Source of the DNA: Leptotrichia wadei
GTDB lineage: Bacteria; Fusobacteriota; Fusobacteriia; Fusobacteriales; Leptotrichiaceae
Reading direction: 5' to 3'
Length of the DNA stretch: 64,000 nucleotides
Assembly (NCBI RefSeq): GCF_007990545.2
Contig: NZ_AP019829.2
Coordinates: 1,116,001-1,180,000, forward strand
The translations under genes and the position numbers were made by a program. The notes beneath the pieces are model-generated. The model was not told the DNA's origin, ran no database searches, and saw nothing but the letters and a program-made list of their open reading frames with translations. How positions within the stretch are numbered: position 1 is the stretch's first letter; each line of letters opens with the position of its first letter. This document shows, piece after piece, positions 26,913-35,138 of this stretch.

Positions 26913-28837
26913 TTAAGAATTCTTGTTATTCTCTTTATTTCCTAATTTCTCTAGTTTTGCTTGATATTCTTCTATCTTTTTTCTGTAATATTCTTCATCT
27001 TTTTCTTCTTCATATTTATTTTCAAACTTCGATTCAATCATTGATTTCAACTTATTAGAGATTAACTTTTCTCCAATTTCACCTATTATAAAATCAACCT
27101 CATGTTTTATATCCGAATACTTTTCAGCTTTTTCTATTTTATGTACTATCCCTTTAATCTTTTCAGTAGCAAATTTCCCAAAAGTCGATTCTAAAAACAT
27201 AGTATTTTTAAACAAATCAATAATATTAGCCCCAAAAGTTTTCACATCCTCTTTAATCTCAGCCTTAATTTTACCTTTTTTATTTTTACTTAAATAAATA
27301 CAGTCTTTTGCTAAAACATCTGCTATCAGAAAAGGACTGTGTGTTGCAAAAATCAATTTAAACTTTTTATCTTCATACCTTCCTAATTCTTCTATTAATT
27401 CATATAAAAATCTTCTGCTCCATTCAGGATGCAAAAAACTTTCTATTTCATCAAATAAAAGTGTAATATATTCTTTATTTTTTAATTCTCCTCTTAAAAC
27501 TCCATGAAGAGTTGAAAAATATTGTAATTTTATTCTTTCTCCATCACTTAATCCTTCTTCTTCTATTTTTATTATATCCTCTATATTTTTTAAAGATATG
27601 TCTAAACTATTTTCTGATTTTGGAATAAGAAAAGAATCGTATTCTTTTAGTAACTCTACTAATTTTTCATTTTTCTTTTTACAATTAATTCTAATTTTTT
27701 TAATAGTTCCTTCAGGATTTTGGATATCTATTTCTTTTTCTGATATCTTTTCTATAAGACTAGCTATTCTTTCAATAATACCATATCTCTTCGGAATATA
27801 CCAATCAAAACCCATACCTGTTAATTTATCATATTTCTTAAATAATATTTCACATTTCTCAAATAAAGATTTGTCATTTAATAATTCTAATAACTCACCT
27901 TTTATTTCTTTTAATTCATAAATTTTTTTAGAATTTTTGTTTAAAATTTTTAATATAATATGTAAATAAATATAATTAAAATAATTATTAAAAATAATAT
28001 CCTTCAGATTATCTTCATTTTTATTATCAAAATTTTCAATTTCATCAAAATTAAAATTATTTTCATTTTTATTATTATATAACTTAAAAAACTGTCAATT
28101 TCACTAAAATCCAAATTTTCTATTTTTTAATCTTCTCTTTTATTTCTCCATTTTTTGATTTTTTAATTCTTCATATAAATCAGGAATTAATAATGTAAAG
28201 TATGCATTTTCAAAATTATTATTATTTTTTCTTGATTTACCTTGATTAAATAATTATATATCTCTTCTTTACTTACATTCCCTAATCCAACATTCCATTT
28301 ATAAATAATTGTTTCTGACTGTGCATATATTTCAGATAATATTTCTCTTTGAGTAGCATTTATAGTCTTTTCTCTAAATGAAAATTTTATTACTCCTATT
28401 TTTCCTATATAATTTTTATTGTCTTGATAATTTTCTTTAATTAATTCATCTACTATTGGAAGTTCTTTTATTTCTAAAAATCTATTTCCATTCCCTTCAA
28501 TAATAAAATCTTCATCATTTCTACTAGATTTATACAAAATAATACTATCATTATTTCTATTTTCAATATCAAGAATTAGATTTGAATTTAACACTTCTAA
28601 AATACTTGTCTTCCCACTCCCATTTTTCCCAATCAACAAATTAACACTATCTATATTTCCTATTGTTTTATCAATAGAATAAAAATTTTCTATAGTATTA
28701 TTTGCAGATTCACATTTTTTATTGATTGATAATGTGTCTTTATCTCTATTATACTTAATTTCATAATTGTTATCAAAAGTAATTTCAAAATTTTTCAGCC
28801 CTTTATATCCTTTTACCCACATATATATCGGAAACAT
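26913..28837 (-). pseudogene. AAA_21/OLD-like ATPase broken by several frameshifts
   Basis: The N-terminal frame (28837-28187) has a P-loop NLLIGKNGSGKTSILEVL at about residues 65-82. After that, homologous coding sense continues in another frame (NFENAYFTLLIPDLYEEL) across the A-rich tract near 28220. It then breaks again, and the C-terminal frame is open from about 28078 to 26913. The C-terminal part carries the Walker B-like TLLFDEIESFLHPEWSRR and the switch FATHSPFLIAD. At least two indels lie in 28078-28230. The neighbour encodes an HNH nuclease, so the pair resembles Septu-like (PtuA/PtuB-type) ATPase plus HNH modules. Defence activity is inferred and probably lost or phase-off. Confidence 0.78.
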
Positions 28838-28849
28838 TTCATATCCTCC

Positions 28850-29746
28850 TTAAATTTTTATATTAAATTCCTCTAAAATATCTTTAGTCAATTTCGCCAA
28901 AGGCTCTCCATTTTCTATTCTTTTTCTATACGGCTCTTTCACAATATCTTTAAAATATTCTTCAAGCTGTTTTTTCTTATCAACATCACTTTCAAACATT
29001 TCTACACAATTTTCCAAATAATTTTCTGGATATTTTTCAATATTATATAGCAAATTTTGAATATACTGATTATGCGATTTTTTATATAGTCTATCCAATC
29101 CCAAATTTTCAATACTATTCTTTACTTTTTCTACGTCTTCTTTATTTTTAAGATTTTCATAGTCAATTTTTACATAAAAATCTGAATATCTTTCTCCTAA
29201 AATTTCACTTATAACTTCTTTTGAAGTCCTAAATTTCACTCCTAATTTATCAAAGCCTTCCTTATACAAATAAACAGAATTACGTGTATCTTTATTCCCT
29301 TTAAATCTGCTATTGCAAATTTGGCAACTAGGAATAAAATTATATAAAGACAAAGCTAAAAACGGATAAAGTGATTTTGGATAAAAATGATCCAAATCTG
29401 CTGTTGTTTTTTCATCGTTATTTTCTTCATAACTACTAATATAATTTCTTTGACAATATGGACATATTTCTATTCCTATTAAAGACAATAATTTATGTCT
29501 GCTCCACGTCTCTTTTTCATCTATTTTCTGTCCTTCTCCATATAAGTTCGCATATTTAAAAAGTTCATTTGGCAAATACTCTTTATAAAAAAGAAGATTT
29601 TGAGGTAAATATTCTTTATTTATATCTAACTTTTCAAATTCTTTTACTGATTTTTTTTCTACGATGAAATCTTTTTCCCCTTCTTTTATTTTTTCTAATA
29701 TATCTAAATACTTTTTTATAGAATCTTTTTCAGATTTATTAGACAA
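28850..29746 (-). CDS. HNH endonuclease (Septu PtuB-like), N-terminus out of frame
   Basis: The product carries an HNH-type zinc-finger nuclease core: CPYCQRNY (about residues 118-125), DLDHFYPKSLYP, and CQICNSRFKGNK. It ends with the KEPYRKRIENG helix typical of AAA-linked HNH proteins. The open frame starts at a weak TTG (29746), but coding sense runs further upstream (WYKENILPN) to an ATG at 29815-29817. That ATG is separated from the body only by an A8 tract (29804-29811), and nine A would restore the frame. So the gene is either off by slippage or decaying. It is 13 bases upstream of the broken ATPase, its presumed partner. Confidence 0.72.
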   Translation of the reverse strand: MSNKSEKDSIKKYLDILEKIKEGEKDFIVEKKSVKEFEKLDINKEYLPQNLLFYKEYLPNELFKYANLYGEGQKIDEKETWSRHKLLSLIGIEICPYCQRNYISSYEENNDEKTTADLDHFYPKSLYPFLALSLYNFIPSCQICNSRFKGNKDTRNSVYLYKEGFDKLGVKFRTSKEVISEILGERYSDFYVKIDYENLKNKEDVEKVKNSIENLGLDRLYKKSHNQYIQNLLYNIEKYPENYLENCVEMFESDVDKKKQLEEYFKDIVKEPYRKRIENGEPLAKLTKDILEEFNIKI

Positions 29747-29809
29747 TTCATTATATACTTTACATATATTTGGTAAAATATTCTCTTTATACCATACTGA
29801 ATCTTTTTT

Positions 29810-30193
29810 TTAATCATTTTTTAAGTTTTCCAAAAAACTTTTATCAAATAAATCTTCATCAAATTTTTCTTTTTCCTCTATAACAAAATTCTTACCTTTT
29901 TTAATTATTTTCTCTAGTATATTTAGATATTTTTTTATAAAATCTTTTTCACTTTTTTTATGCTTTTTATATTCTTCAAATAAAAGTTTATTTTTACAAT
30001 TTTTTGAATTTTTTTTCAAATTATTTCCTAATTTCTCTTTTAATTTTTTTTCTACAAAAGCATTTAAATCTTTTTTGTATAATTTGTTGTACACCCTACG
30101 TATATTGGGTAAAATATTAATTTCATACCATTTTGAATGTTTTTCTTTTATTATATCCCAATTATTTATTTTTTCTACATCTATTTTTATCAT
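29810..30193 (-). CDS. N-terminal duplicate fragment of the HNH protein
   Basis: 127 residues, ATG with a GGAG site. Its sequence mirrors the N-terminal part of the downstream HNH gene: HSKWYEINILPNIRRVYNK corresponds to SVWYKENILPNICKVYNE, and KSEKDFIKKYLNILEKI corresponds to KSEKDSIKKYLDILEKI. It stops before the HNH core. Its stop codon overlaps the presumed ATG of the HNH gene (ATGATTAA). It is probably a partial tandem duplication. Whether it is expressed, for instance as a regulatory decoy, is not knowable from sequence. Confidence 0.6.
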   Translation of the reverse strand: MIKIDVEKINNWDIIKEKHSKWYEINILPNIRRVYNKLYKKDLNAFVEKKLKEKLGNNLKKNSKNCKNKLLFEEYKKHKKSEKDFIKKYLNILEKIIKKGKNFVIEEKEKFDEDLFDKSFLENLKND

Positions 30194-30295
30194 CTTTTCT
30201 CCATTTACAAAATTTAAAAATCTGCAATTTTATAACTTCTAATTTTTCTTAATCCAGTATACTATATTTCATCAATAATTTCTATCACTATTAAC

Positions 30296-30327
30296 AAAAA
30301 AAGAGGAAAATGAAAATCTCCTCTTTC
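30296..30327 (-). terminator. Intrinsic terminator of nrdF-yaaA
   Basis: Eight-base stem AAAGAGGA/TCCTCTTT (30300-30307 and 30319-30326) followed on the minus strand by a T run, 11 bases past the yaaA stop. Confidence 0.88.
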
Positions 30328-30336
30328 TAAAATCTA

Positions 30337-31068
30337 TTATTTCTTCACATAGACAAATTTTCTCTCATCCGACATATCCTCATCAAAAACATACCCATCC
30401 AAAGTAATATTTCTCAATTTTTTCACATCACTAATCTTGTTTTTCACAATATAATTTAAAGTAAAACCTCTCATTTTCTTCGAGTTTGTGCTCACTTGCC
30501 TTAATTTACCCTTTGAATCTTCCCAAAACTCAAAATCAATTAATTTATCGGGGATTATAAGTTTAGAATATTCCTTTGAGGCAAGATTTAAAATAACATC
30601 TTCCTTTTCAAAATATTCATTCACGCTTGTTTTCCAGACTTCATAAAGCGACTTACTTTCAAAAATTGAATTTGTCATATCAAGACGATACTCCTTCACA
30701 TTTGTATAAGGCGTCAAAACCCCATACAAAGCAGACAAGATAATCAAATGCGATTCCAAATATTCAAAATCACTTTTATCAAATGTTTCAATCTTTATAG
30801 CCTTATACGCAACACCAGTGTAACTTGCCAAAGCATTTCCACTTTTCTCATTTTCATAATTTTGATAAAATTCCGATAGCTTTTGTGCCTTTTCACTTTT
30901 CAATTTAAACTTTTTCTCAATTTCTTCCACAGAAAAAGTTTTTATTTTTTCAATAATTTCATTTGTTATTTCTAGATAAAAAGGCTCTTTTTCAGTCAAA
31001 GAGCCACTATCTTTTATTGGCAAATTGCTAATTTTTTTAGTTTTGCTTGGTGATATTATAATTTTCAT
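30337..31068 (-). CDS. yaaA: YaaA family protein (peroxide-stress / DUF328)
   Basis: 243 residues, full length. Family hallmarks are the N-terminal MKIIISPSKTKKI, the middle YTGVAYKAIKIETFD, LIILSALYGVLTPYTNVKEYRLDM, and NLASKEYSKLI. In Escherichia coli YaaA limits free iron during hydrogen peroxide stress and has DNA-binding activity. Here it begins only three bases after nrdF ends, so the two are one operon. That makes sense if it protects or supports the metal cofactor of the reductase, which is an inference. Cytosolic. Confidence 0.93.
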   Translation of the reverse strand: MKIIISPSKTKKISNLPIKDSGSLTEKEPFYLEITNEIIEKIKTFSVEEIEKKFKLKSEKAQKLSEFYQNYENEKSGNALASYTGVAYKAIKIETFDKSDFEYLESHLIILSALYGVLTPYTNVKEYRLDMTNSIFESKSLYEVWKTSVNEYFEKEDVILNLASKEYSKLIIPDKLIDFEFWEDSKGKLRQVSTNSKKMRGFTLNYIVKNKISDVKKLRNITLDGYVFDEDMSDERKFVYVKK

Positions 31069-31071
31069 AGA

Positions 31072-32076
31072 TTAAATCTCCAAATCTAATTCATCATTAT
31101 TAAATTTAAAATCATCATCATGCAAATGCACTACTTCCAGTGCTTTCTCATAATTCGTAGATTTTTTCGAGAAGAAATCATGCTGTGTTGTTTCCACATT
31201 TAATCCATTTAACACAATTGGATTTACATTCTTCACTTCAAATTCTTCTTCAAATCCTAGATTCATCAAGGCTTTGTTCGCATTATAACGGATGTATTCC
31301 TTCACATCGCCTGTAAGCCCCAAATCACCATAAATTTCATCAGTATATCTTGTTTCATTTTCGTACAAGTCATACATTAATTTTTTTAGTTCAGCCCTCA
31401 TATCAGCTTTTTCCTCTTCGTTGAAAGAATTATATAATTCCTGAAACAATAATCCTACAAAAACTCCGTGAATCGATTCATCAGCTATGATTTTCTTGAT
31501 TATATCGCAACTTGCAACCATTTCTCCCTGTCCTGCAAGCCAAAGCGGTAAAAAGAAGCCGCTGTAAAACAAATATGTTTCCAAATAAACCGAAGCCGCC
31601 AGAGCCATCGCTATTTCCCTTTTTGAAGCCTCAGGATTATTCATTTTCTGATAATATCCGTCAATTTTATTAGCTTTATACTGCAAATGCGGATTTTCCT
31701 GAACCCATCTGAATGTTTCATTAATCTCCCTTGTAGACGCAACCGTTGTAAATATTGTCGAATAAGACTTCGCATGAATCGTTTCCATCATACACATATA
31801 TGAAAGCACCGAACGATTTTGTAGTGACTCAATATGATCAATAATTTTCGGCATCCCTGTATGGCTTTGTAGCGTATCCAACAGCGTTAATCCTCCCAGT
31901 ACGTGCAAATACGCCAACTTCATCGCAGGCTCAAGTGAATTCCAGCTATCAATATCCTTCGACGGAATATACTCCGTATCAATCCAAAATTGCTTCAAGT
32001 TCTGCTCCCAAAACATCTCCACATAATCATTTTCTGGAGTATTCCAGTTTACTGCCTCATATATTTTTTTCTCCAT
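31072..32076 (-). CDS. nrdF: Class Ib ribonucleotide reductase small subunit NrdF
   Basis: 334 residues. It provides the tyrosyl radical and dimetal (Mn or Fe) centre for NrdE. Metal ligands are visible in the helices: MMETIHAKSYS (ExxH), the EMVASCDIIKKIIADESIHG stretch with ExxH, and the conserved Asp/Glu and Tyr positions upstream. With nrdI present, a manganese-tyrosyl class Ib enzyme is likely. It is separated from nrdE by four kilobases of toxin-antitoxin and Abi genes but keeps the same orientation. RBS GAAAGGAAA. Confidence 0.95.
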   Translation of the reverse strand: MEKKIYEAVNWNTPENDYVEMFWEQNLKQFWIDTEYIPSKDIDSWNSLEPAMKLAYLHVLGGLTLLDTLQSHTGMPKIIDHIESLQNRSVLSYMCMMETIHAKSYSTIFTTVASTREINETFRWVQENPHLQYKANKIDGYYQKMNNPEASKREIAMALAASVYLETYLFYSGFFLPLWLAGQGEMVASCDIIKKIIADESIHGVFVGLLFQELYNSFNEEEKADMRAELKKLMYDLYENETRYTDEIYGDLGLTGDVKEYIRYNANKALMNLGFEEEFEVKNVNPIVLNGLNVETTQHDFFSKKSTNYEKALEVVHLHDDDFKFNNDELDLEI

Positions 32077-32156
32077 TTTTTGTTTTCCTTTCTTGATAAA
32101 ATTGTTTTACCAATTTTTTATATTATCTCAATCAACTCCCACATTTTATATAAAAT

Positions 32157-32453
32157 TTAGAATAATTCACTATGACTACCTGATGCTAATAAAATCAATA
32201 TTAATTTATCTTCAGCTATCTCATAGATTAATAACCAATCTGGAGTTATATGACATTCTCTTGCCCCATCATAATTATTGACTAATTTATGATCCTTGTT
32301 TTTAGGAGGAAGTTTTTCTCCTTTTGCTAATATTGAGATTATACTTTCTAATAATTTTAAATCTTTTTTCTGTTTTTTTAGATTTTTTAAATGTTTTTTA
32401 AATTTCCCAGTAAGAATAATAGAATATTTATACTCTTCTTTTTTACCCCTCAT
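32157..32453 (-). CDS. yafQ: YafQ-family mRNA interferase toxin
   Basis: 98 residues from the ATG at 32451-32453, which overlaps the end of the antitoxin gene by 11 bases. The catalytic set of the YafQ/RelE fold is complete: KDHKLVNN, ARECHITPDWLLIYEI, and the terminal SGSHSELF, supplying the His and Asp residues needed for ribosome-dependent mRNA cleavage. It follows dinJ in the usual antitoxin-toxin order. It is placed directly upstream of nrdF, 80 bases away. Confidence 0.93.
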   Translation of the reverse strand: MRGKKEEYKYSIILTGKFKKHLKNLKKQKKDLKLLESIISILAKGEKLPPKNKDHKLVNNYDGARECHITPDWLLIYEIAEDKLILILLASGSHSELF

Positions 32454-32733
32454 AATCTTCTCCCAAGACATCTTTAAACATATCTTCTGGACTACTGTAA
32501 GATTTATAATTTGAAGGATTTTTCTTAATTTGTTTAGCTTCTTCAAATGCTTGAGCCAATTCTGAATTTTCAGGTAAAGAATTTATATAAAATGGTATGC
32601 CTTTTTCTCTTATAGCTTGTTTCAAAAATATATTAATTGCTGTACTAAGGCTTAATCCTAAATCTTTAAATAATTTCTGTGCTTCTTTTTTAGTTTCTTC
32701 ATCTATCTTTATACTTGTATTAACTGTTGCCAT
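32443..32733 (-). CDS. dinJ: DinJ/RelB-family antitoxin
   Basis: 96 residues. The N-terminal ribbon-helix-helix (NTSIKIDEETKKEAQKLFKD, then LGLSLSTAINIFLKQAI) binds DNA and dimerises. The C-terminal tail (about residues 55-96) is acidic and probably unfolded, and would neutralise YafQ. Its promoter and a palindromic operator lie just upstream. Translation is coupled to the toxin through an overlap. Confidence 0.93.
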   Translation of the reverse strand: MATVNTSIKIDEETKKEAQKLFKDLGLSLSTAINIFLKQAIREKGIPFYINSLPENSELAQAFEEAKQIKKNPSNYKSYSSPEDMFKDVLGEDYEG

Positions 32734-32757
32734 AAAATATCACTTCCTTTTATATTT

Positions 32758-32787
32758 ATTATACATACAAAGTATATCTTTTGTCAA
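32758..32787 (-). promoter_or_regulatory. dinJ-yafQ promoter with palindromic operator
   Basis: TTGACA (32782-32787) and TATAAT (32758-32763) on the minus strand are 18 bases apart. The spacer contains the inverted repeat TATAC-N7-GTATA (32760-32776), a fitting operator for DinJ. Fifteen bases of it (32764-32778) also occur at 11595-11609. Confidence 0.7.
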
Positions 32788-32808
32788 TCAATTAGTTTAT
32801 CATAATGT

Positions 32809-33757
32809 TTATTTATGCCAATCTTTCGGAAAATCCATTTTATATAAAATATCATTTATATTTATATCTATAATATCTTTTAGTTTAAATTCAAGTAAAC
32901 TTAATAATTCTCGTAACTTTTTTGTTAGACTTTCATATTCTTCTTTTGATAAAAATAATTTAAGTCCTTCGTATATCGTAAATAATTTTGTTTCTTATTA
33001 TTTGTTATACCTATAATATTATTTATATTTACAATATTTTTGATGAAAAATCGTACATTCTTTCATTATGTGCTGCTATGTTTCTAAATAATGAACTTGC
33101 CCGTAAAAAAGTTTTTATAAAATTATTATTTAATTTAGGTAAATTTGTGTACTCATTTTTATACAAATTTCTAAAATGGCTTATTATTTTATTTTGTACT
33201 CTATTTTCCAAAATCAAATAAAATCTGCTCATTTCTCCAAATGTAAAAAAATTAATTACTATCCAAAATGGTATATTATCTTTTGTTGTACTATAATGCT
33301 TTATTATACTATTGCTTTTGTTATTTCTTAAAAAATTTAGTTTTTTTACTAAATGTGAAATGATATATATATTTTCATTTCTAACTCCAACATAATAATT
33401 ATTAAGTTCCAAATAACTTTCTTTATTTGTATAACATTCCGAATAATAATATGCAATTGCCGTTTTAAAAGCTCTTTCCAATTGTGTCAAAACATCAAAA
33501 AACAACATTCTCAAACTTTTATCAAAATCATACAATGCTTTCAAATGATTAAAATGAACTCCCGATTTATAAATATCATTTCCATTTAAATCTTTCCCTT
33601 TTAAAAAAGGTTCTTTATAAAAATTTATGATGGAATAATAATTATACCTCATTAAATAATAAATTGTTTCATCATCAGTTTTTACCCGTAATTTACCTCC
33701 GTTTTCTCCATTTAAAATCTCAACTTGTTCCTTAAAAGTTTTAAATGGCTTATCCAT
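32809..33757 (-). pseudogene. Abi_2 (AbiD/AbiF-like) HEPN protein, broken by two frameshifts near the C-terminus
   Basis: The gene starts at 33755-33757 after GGGGG-rich and AAAGGG sites. Residues 1-242 carry the family's PFKTFKEQVEIL and RYNYYSIINFYK segments and an RX4H HEPN catalytic motif (Arg225-His230 in LFRNIAAH). The frame ends at 33029. The remainder is readable as NIVNINNIIGITNNKK in the next frame and then as KLFTIYEGLKLFLSKEEYE through to FPKDWHK and a stop at 32809 in the third. Two single-base-type indels, both in A-rich runs, explain this. The family mediates abortive infection. The truncated product keeps the HEPN motif, so residual activity is possible. A short strongly promoted RNA precedes it. 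Confidence 0.8.
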
Positions 33758-33787
33758 TCCCTTTCCCCCTTTTATCTCAAAAATGCA

Positions 33788-33873
33788 AAAAAGCCCTATC
33801 AAAATTGAAAGAGCTTTTTCTACAGTCTACAACAACGCACAGTTAAGTGGGTTATTCTTGTAGTACGATCACT
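33788..33873 (-). ncRNA. Putative structured RNA partner of the Abi_2 HEPN gene
   Basis: A consensus promoter (TTGACA-17-TATAAT) would start transcription near 33873. An intrinsic terminator ends it near 33788: arms 33810-33819 and 33788-33797, ten pairs with one G-U that fits only minus-strand RNA, then a T tract. The RNA of about 86 nt has no ATG. It can form a hairpin closed by CTACAA/TTGTAG (33858-33863 with 33827-33832). It lies 31 bases upstream of the HEPN gene start. AbiF-type HEPN toxins have been described with upstream RNA antitoxins, so this RNA is a candidate antitoxin. That link is inferred. Confidence 0.65.
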
Positions 33874-33879
33874 AAAATT

Positions 33880-33908
33880 ATTATACTCTATATTTTGATA
33901 TTTGTCAA
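33880..33908 (-). promoter_or_regulatory. Consensus promoter of the putative RNA
   Basis: TTGACA (33903-33908) and TATAAT (33880-33885), both exact consensus, with a 17-base spacer. One of the best promoters in the window. Confidence 0.8.
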
Positions 33909-34051
33909 ATGTAAAAAACTTTTATTTTACTAAGTAAATTTTGGCAACTCTCTTAGTAACCAATCTGATTAAATCTTTCAGTTGTTTCTTATATTTTTTA
34001 TATTTTCTTTCTATAAGTAAGTAATATCTTCCCTTGTTTTTTTATAAAAAA

Positions 34052-35110
34052 TTAAATACTCTGAATATAATTTATTACTATTATAGAAGTTCTTCCCCCT
34101 AAATTTTCATTATGATTATAGTATAATAAACTTTTATAAGGATATTCTTTTTCTGAACAAGTAGATTTAAATTCCATATATTTCTTCAATTTATCTAAAT
34201 ACATTTTCTCAAAAAGAAAATTTTCCTTGTTGATATTTATATTATTTTTATCCACATCATTAACTAAAAAGGCAATTCTAACTACTTCATTATCAATTGT
34301 ATTAATATATTTTTGACATTCTTTTTTCAAAATATCTTTATCTTTTTCTTCTATTTTTATTTTATCAATATAAATATTAAAAAAAATTTCAAATATTTTT
34401 ATAGATATGATATTAAAATTTTTTTTAAGATTTTCACTTATTATATTCCTGTAATAATCGTGTAATGTCACTATATTATCATAATATTTATCTAATAGCG
34501 AAATAATATTTATAGACTTCGTATTAGTCGGTATATCATTTATTTTCTTTATTTTTTTATTAAAACCTTCAACTTTTTTTAATTCTTCATACCTAACATT
34601 AATGCCAACATACGAAAAACTATCTTTTATATCTGTCTTGATTATTAAAATTTCTTCTATAATAAGTCCTTGATGTTGCATATGATTTCTTAACAATTCC
34701 ATTATTTGATATTCAATATTATCATCATAAAGAATATTAGTTTTCTTTTTAAATTTTTGTTTATATTCTGGATTTATACTATTTAAATCTTTTTGAACCT
34801 GATCTATATATAATCTTACACTACTCAAAAAATTAAATACTAATCTATTATACTGTATTATTTTTTTACTTATTAATTTTTTTAAATTACTTTCATTAGT
34901 TTGATTTTGGTCAATAATTGTATAAAAATGTTTTATTTCTTTTTTAAATTCTAAATAATTTTCTTTTAATATATTAAATTTTTCTTCTATCCATAAAAAT
35001 TTTCTACACTCACTATACATTTTTTTTATCTCAATAAAATCCTGTTTTTTTATTTCTAAAAGAGGCCCTACTGCACAACCAACTTGAGCATAATATTCTT
35101 TATTTTCCAT
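34052..35110 (-). CDS. Unknown protein with an RX4H HEPN-like motif, partner of AbiH
   Basis: 352 residues, ATG with a weak site, 28 bases after the abiH stop and so co-transcribed. The sequence is mostly helical and Lys/Ile/Asn-rich. The one striking motif is MELLRNHMQHQ (about residues 137-147), where Arg141-x4-His146 fits a HEPN ribonuclease active site. The C-terminus may be shifted. After a G5 tract (34095-34099), coding-like sense resumes in other frames to a stop at 33922, just before the promoter of the putative RNA. I do not recognise a named family. Confidence 0.6.
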   Translation of the reverse strand: MENKEYYAQVGCAVGPLLEIKKQDFIEIKKMYSECRKFLWIEEKFNILKENYLEFKKEIKHFYTIIDQNQTNESNLKKLISKKIIQYNRLVFNFLSSVRLYIDQVQKDLNSINPEYKQKFKKKTNILYDDNIEYQIMELLRNHMQHQGLIIEEILIIKTDIKDSFSYVGINVRYEELKKVEGFNKKIKKINDIPTNTKSINIISLLDKYYDNIVTLHDYYRNIISENLKKNFNIISIKIFEIFFNIYIDKIKIEEKDKDILKKECQKYINTIDNEVVRIAFLVNDVDKNNININKENFLFEKMYLDKLKKYMEFKSTCSEKEYPYKSLLYYNHNENLGGRTSIIVINYIQSI

Positions 35111-35138
35111 TTTTATAAATCACTCCTACTTAACTTTA

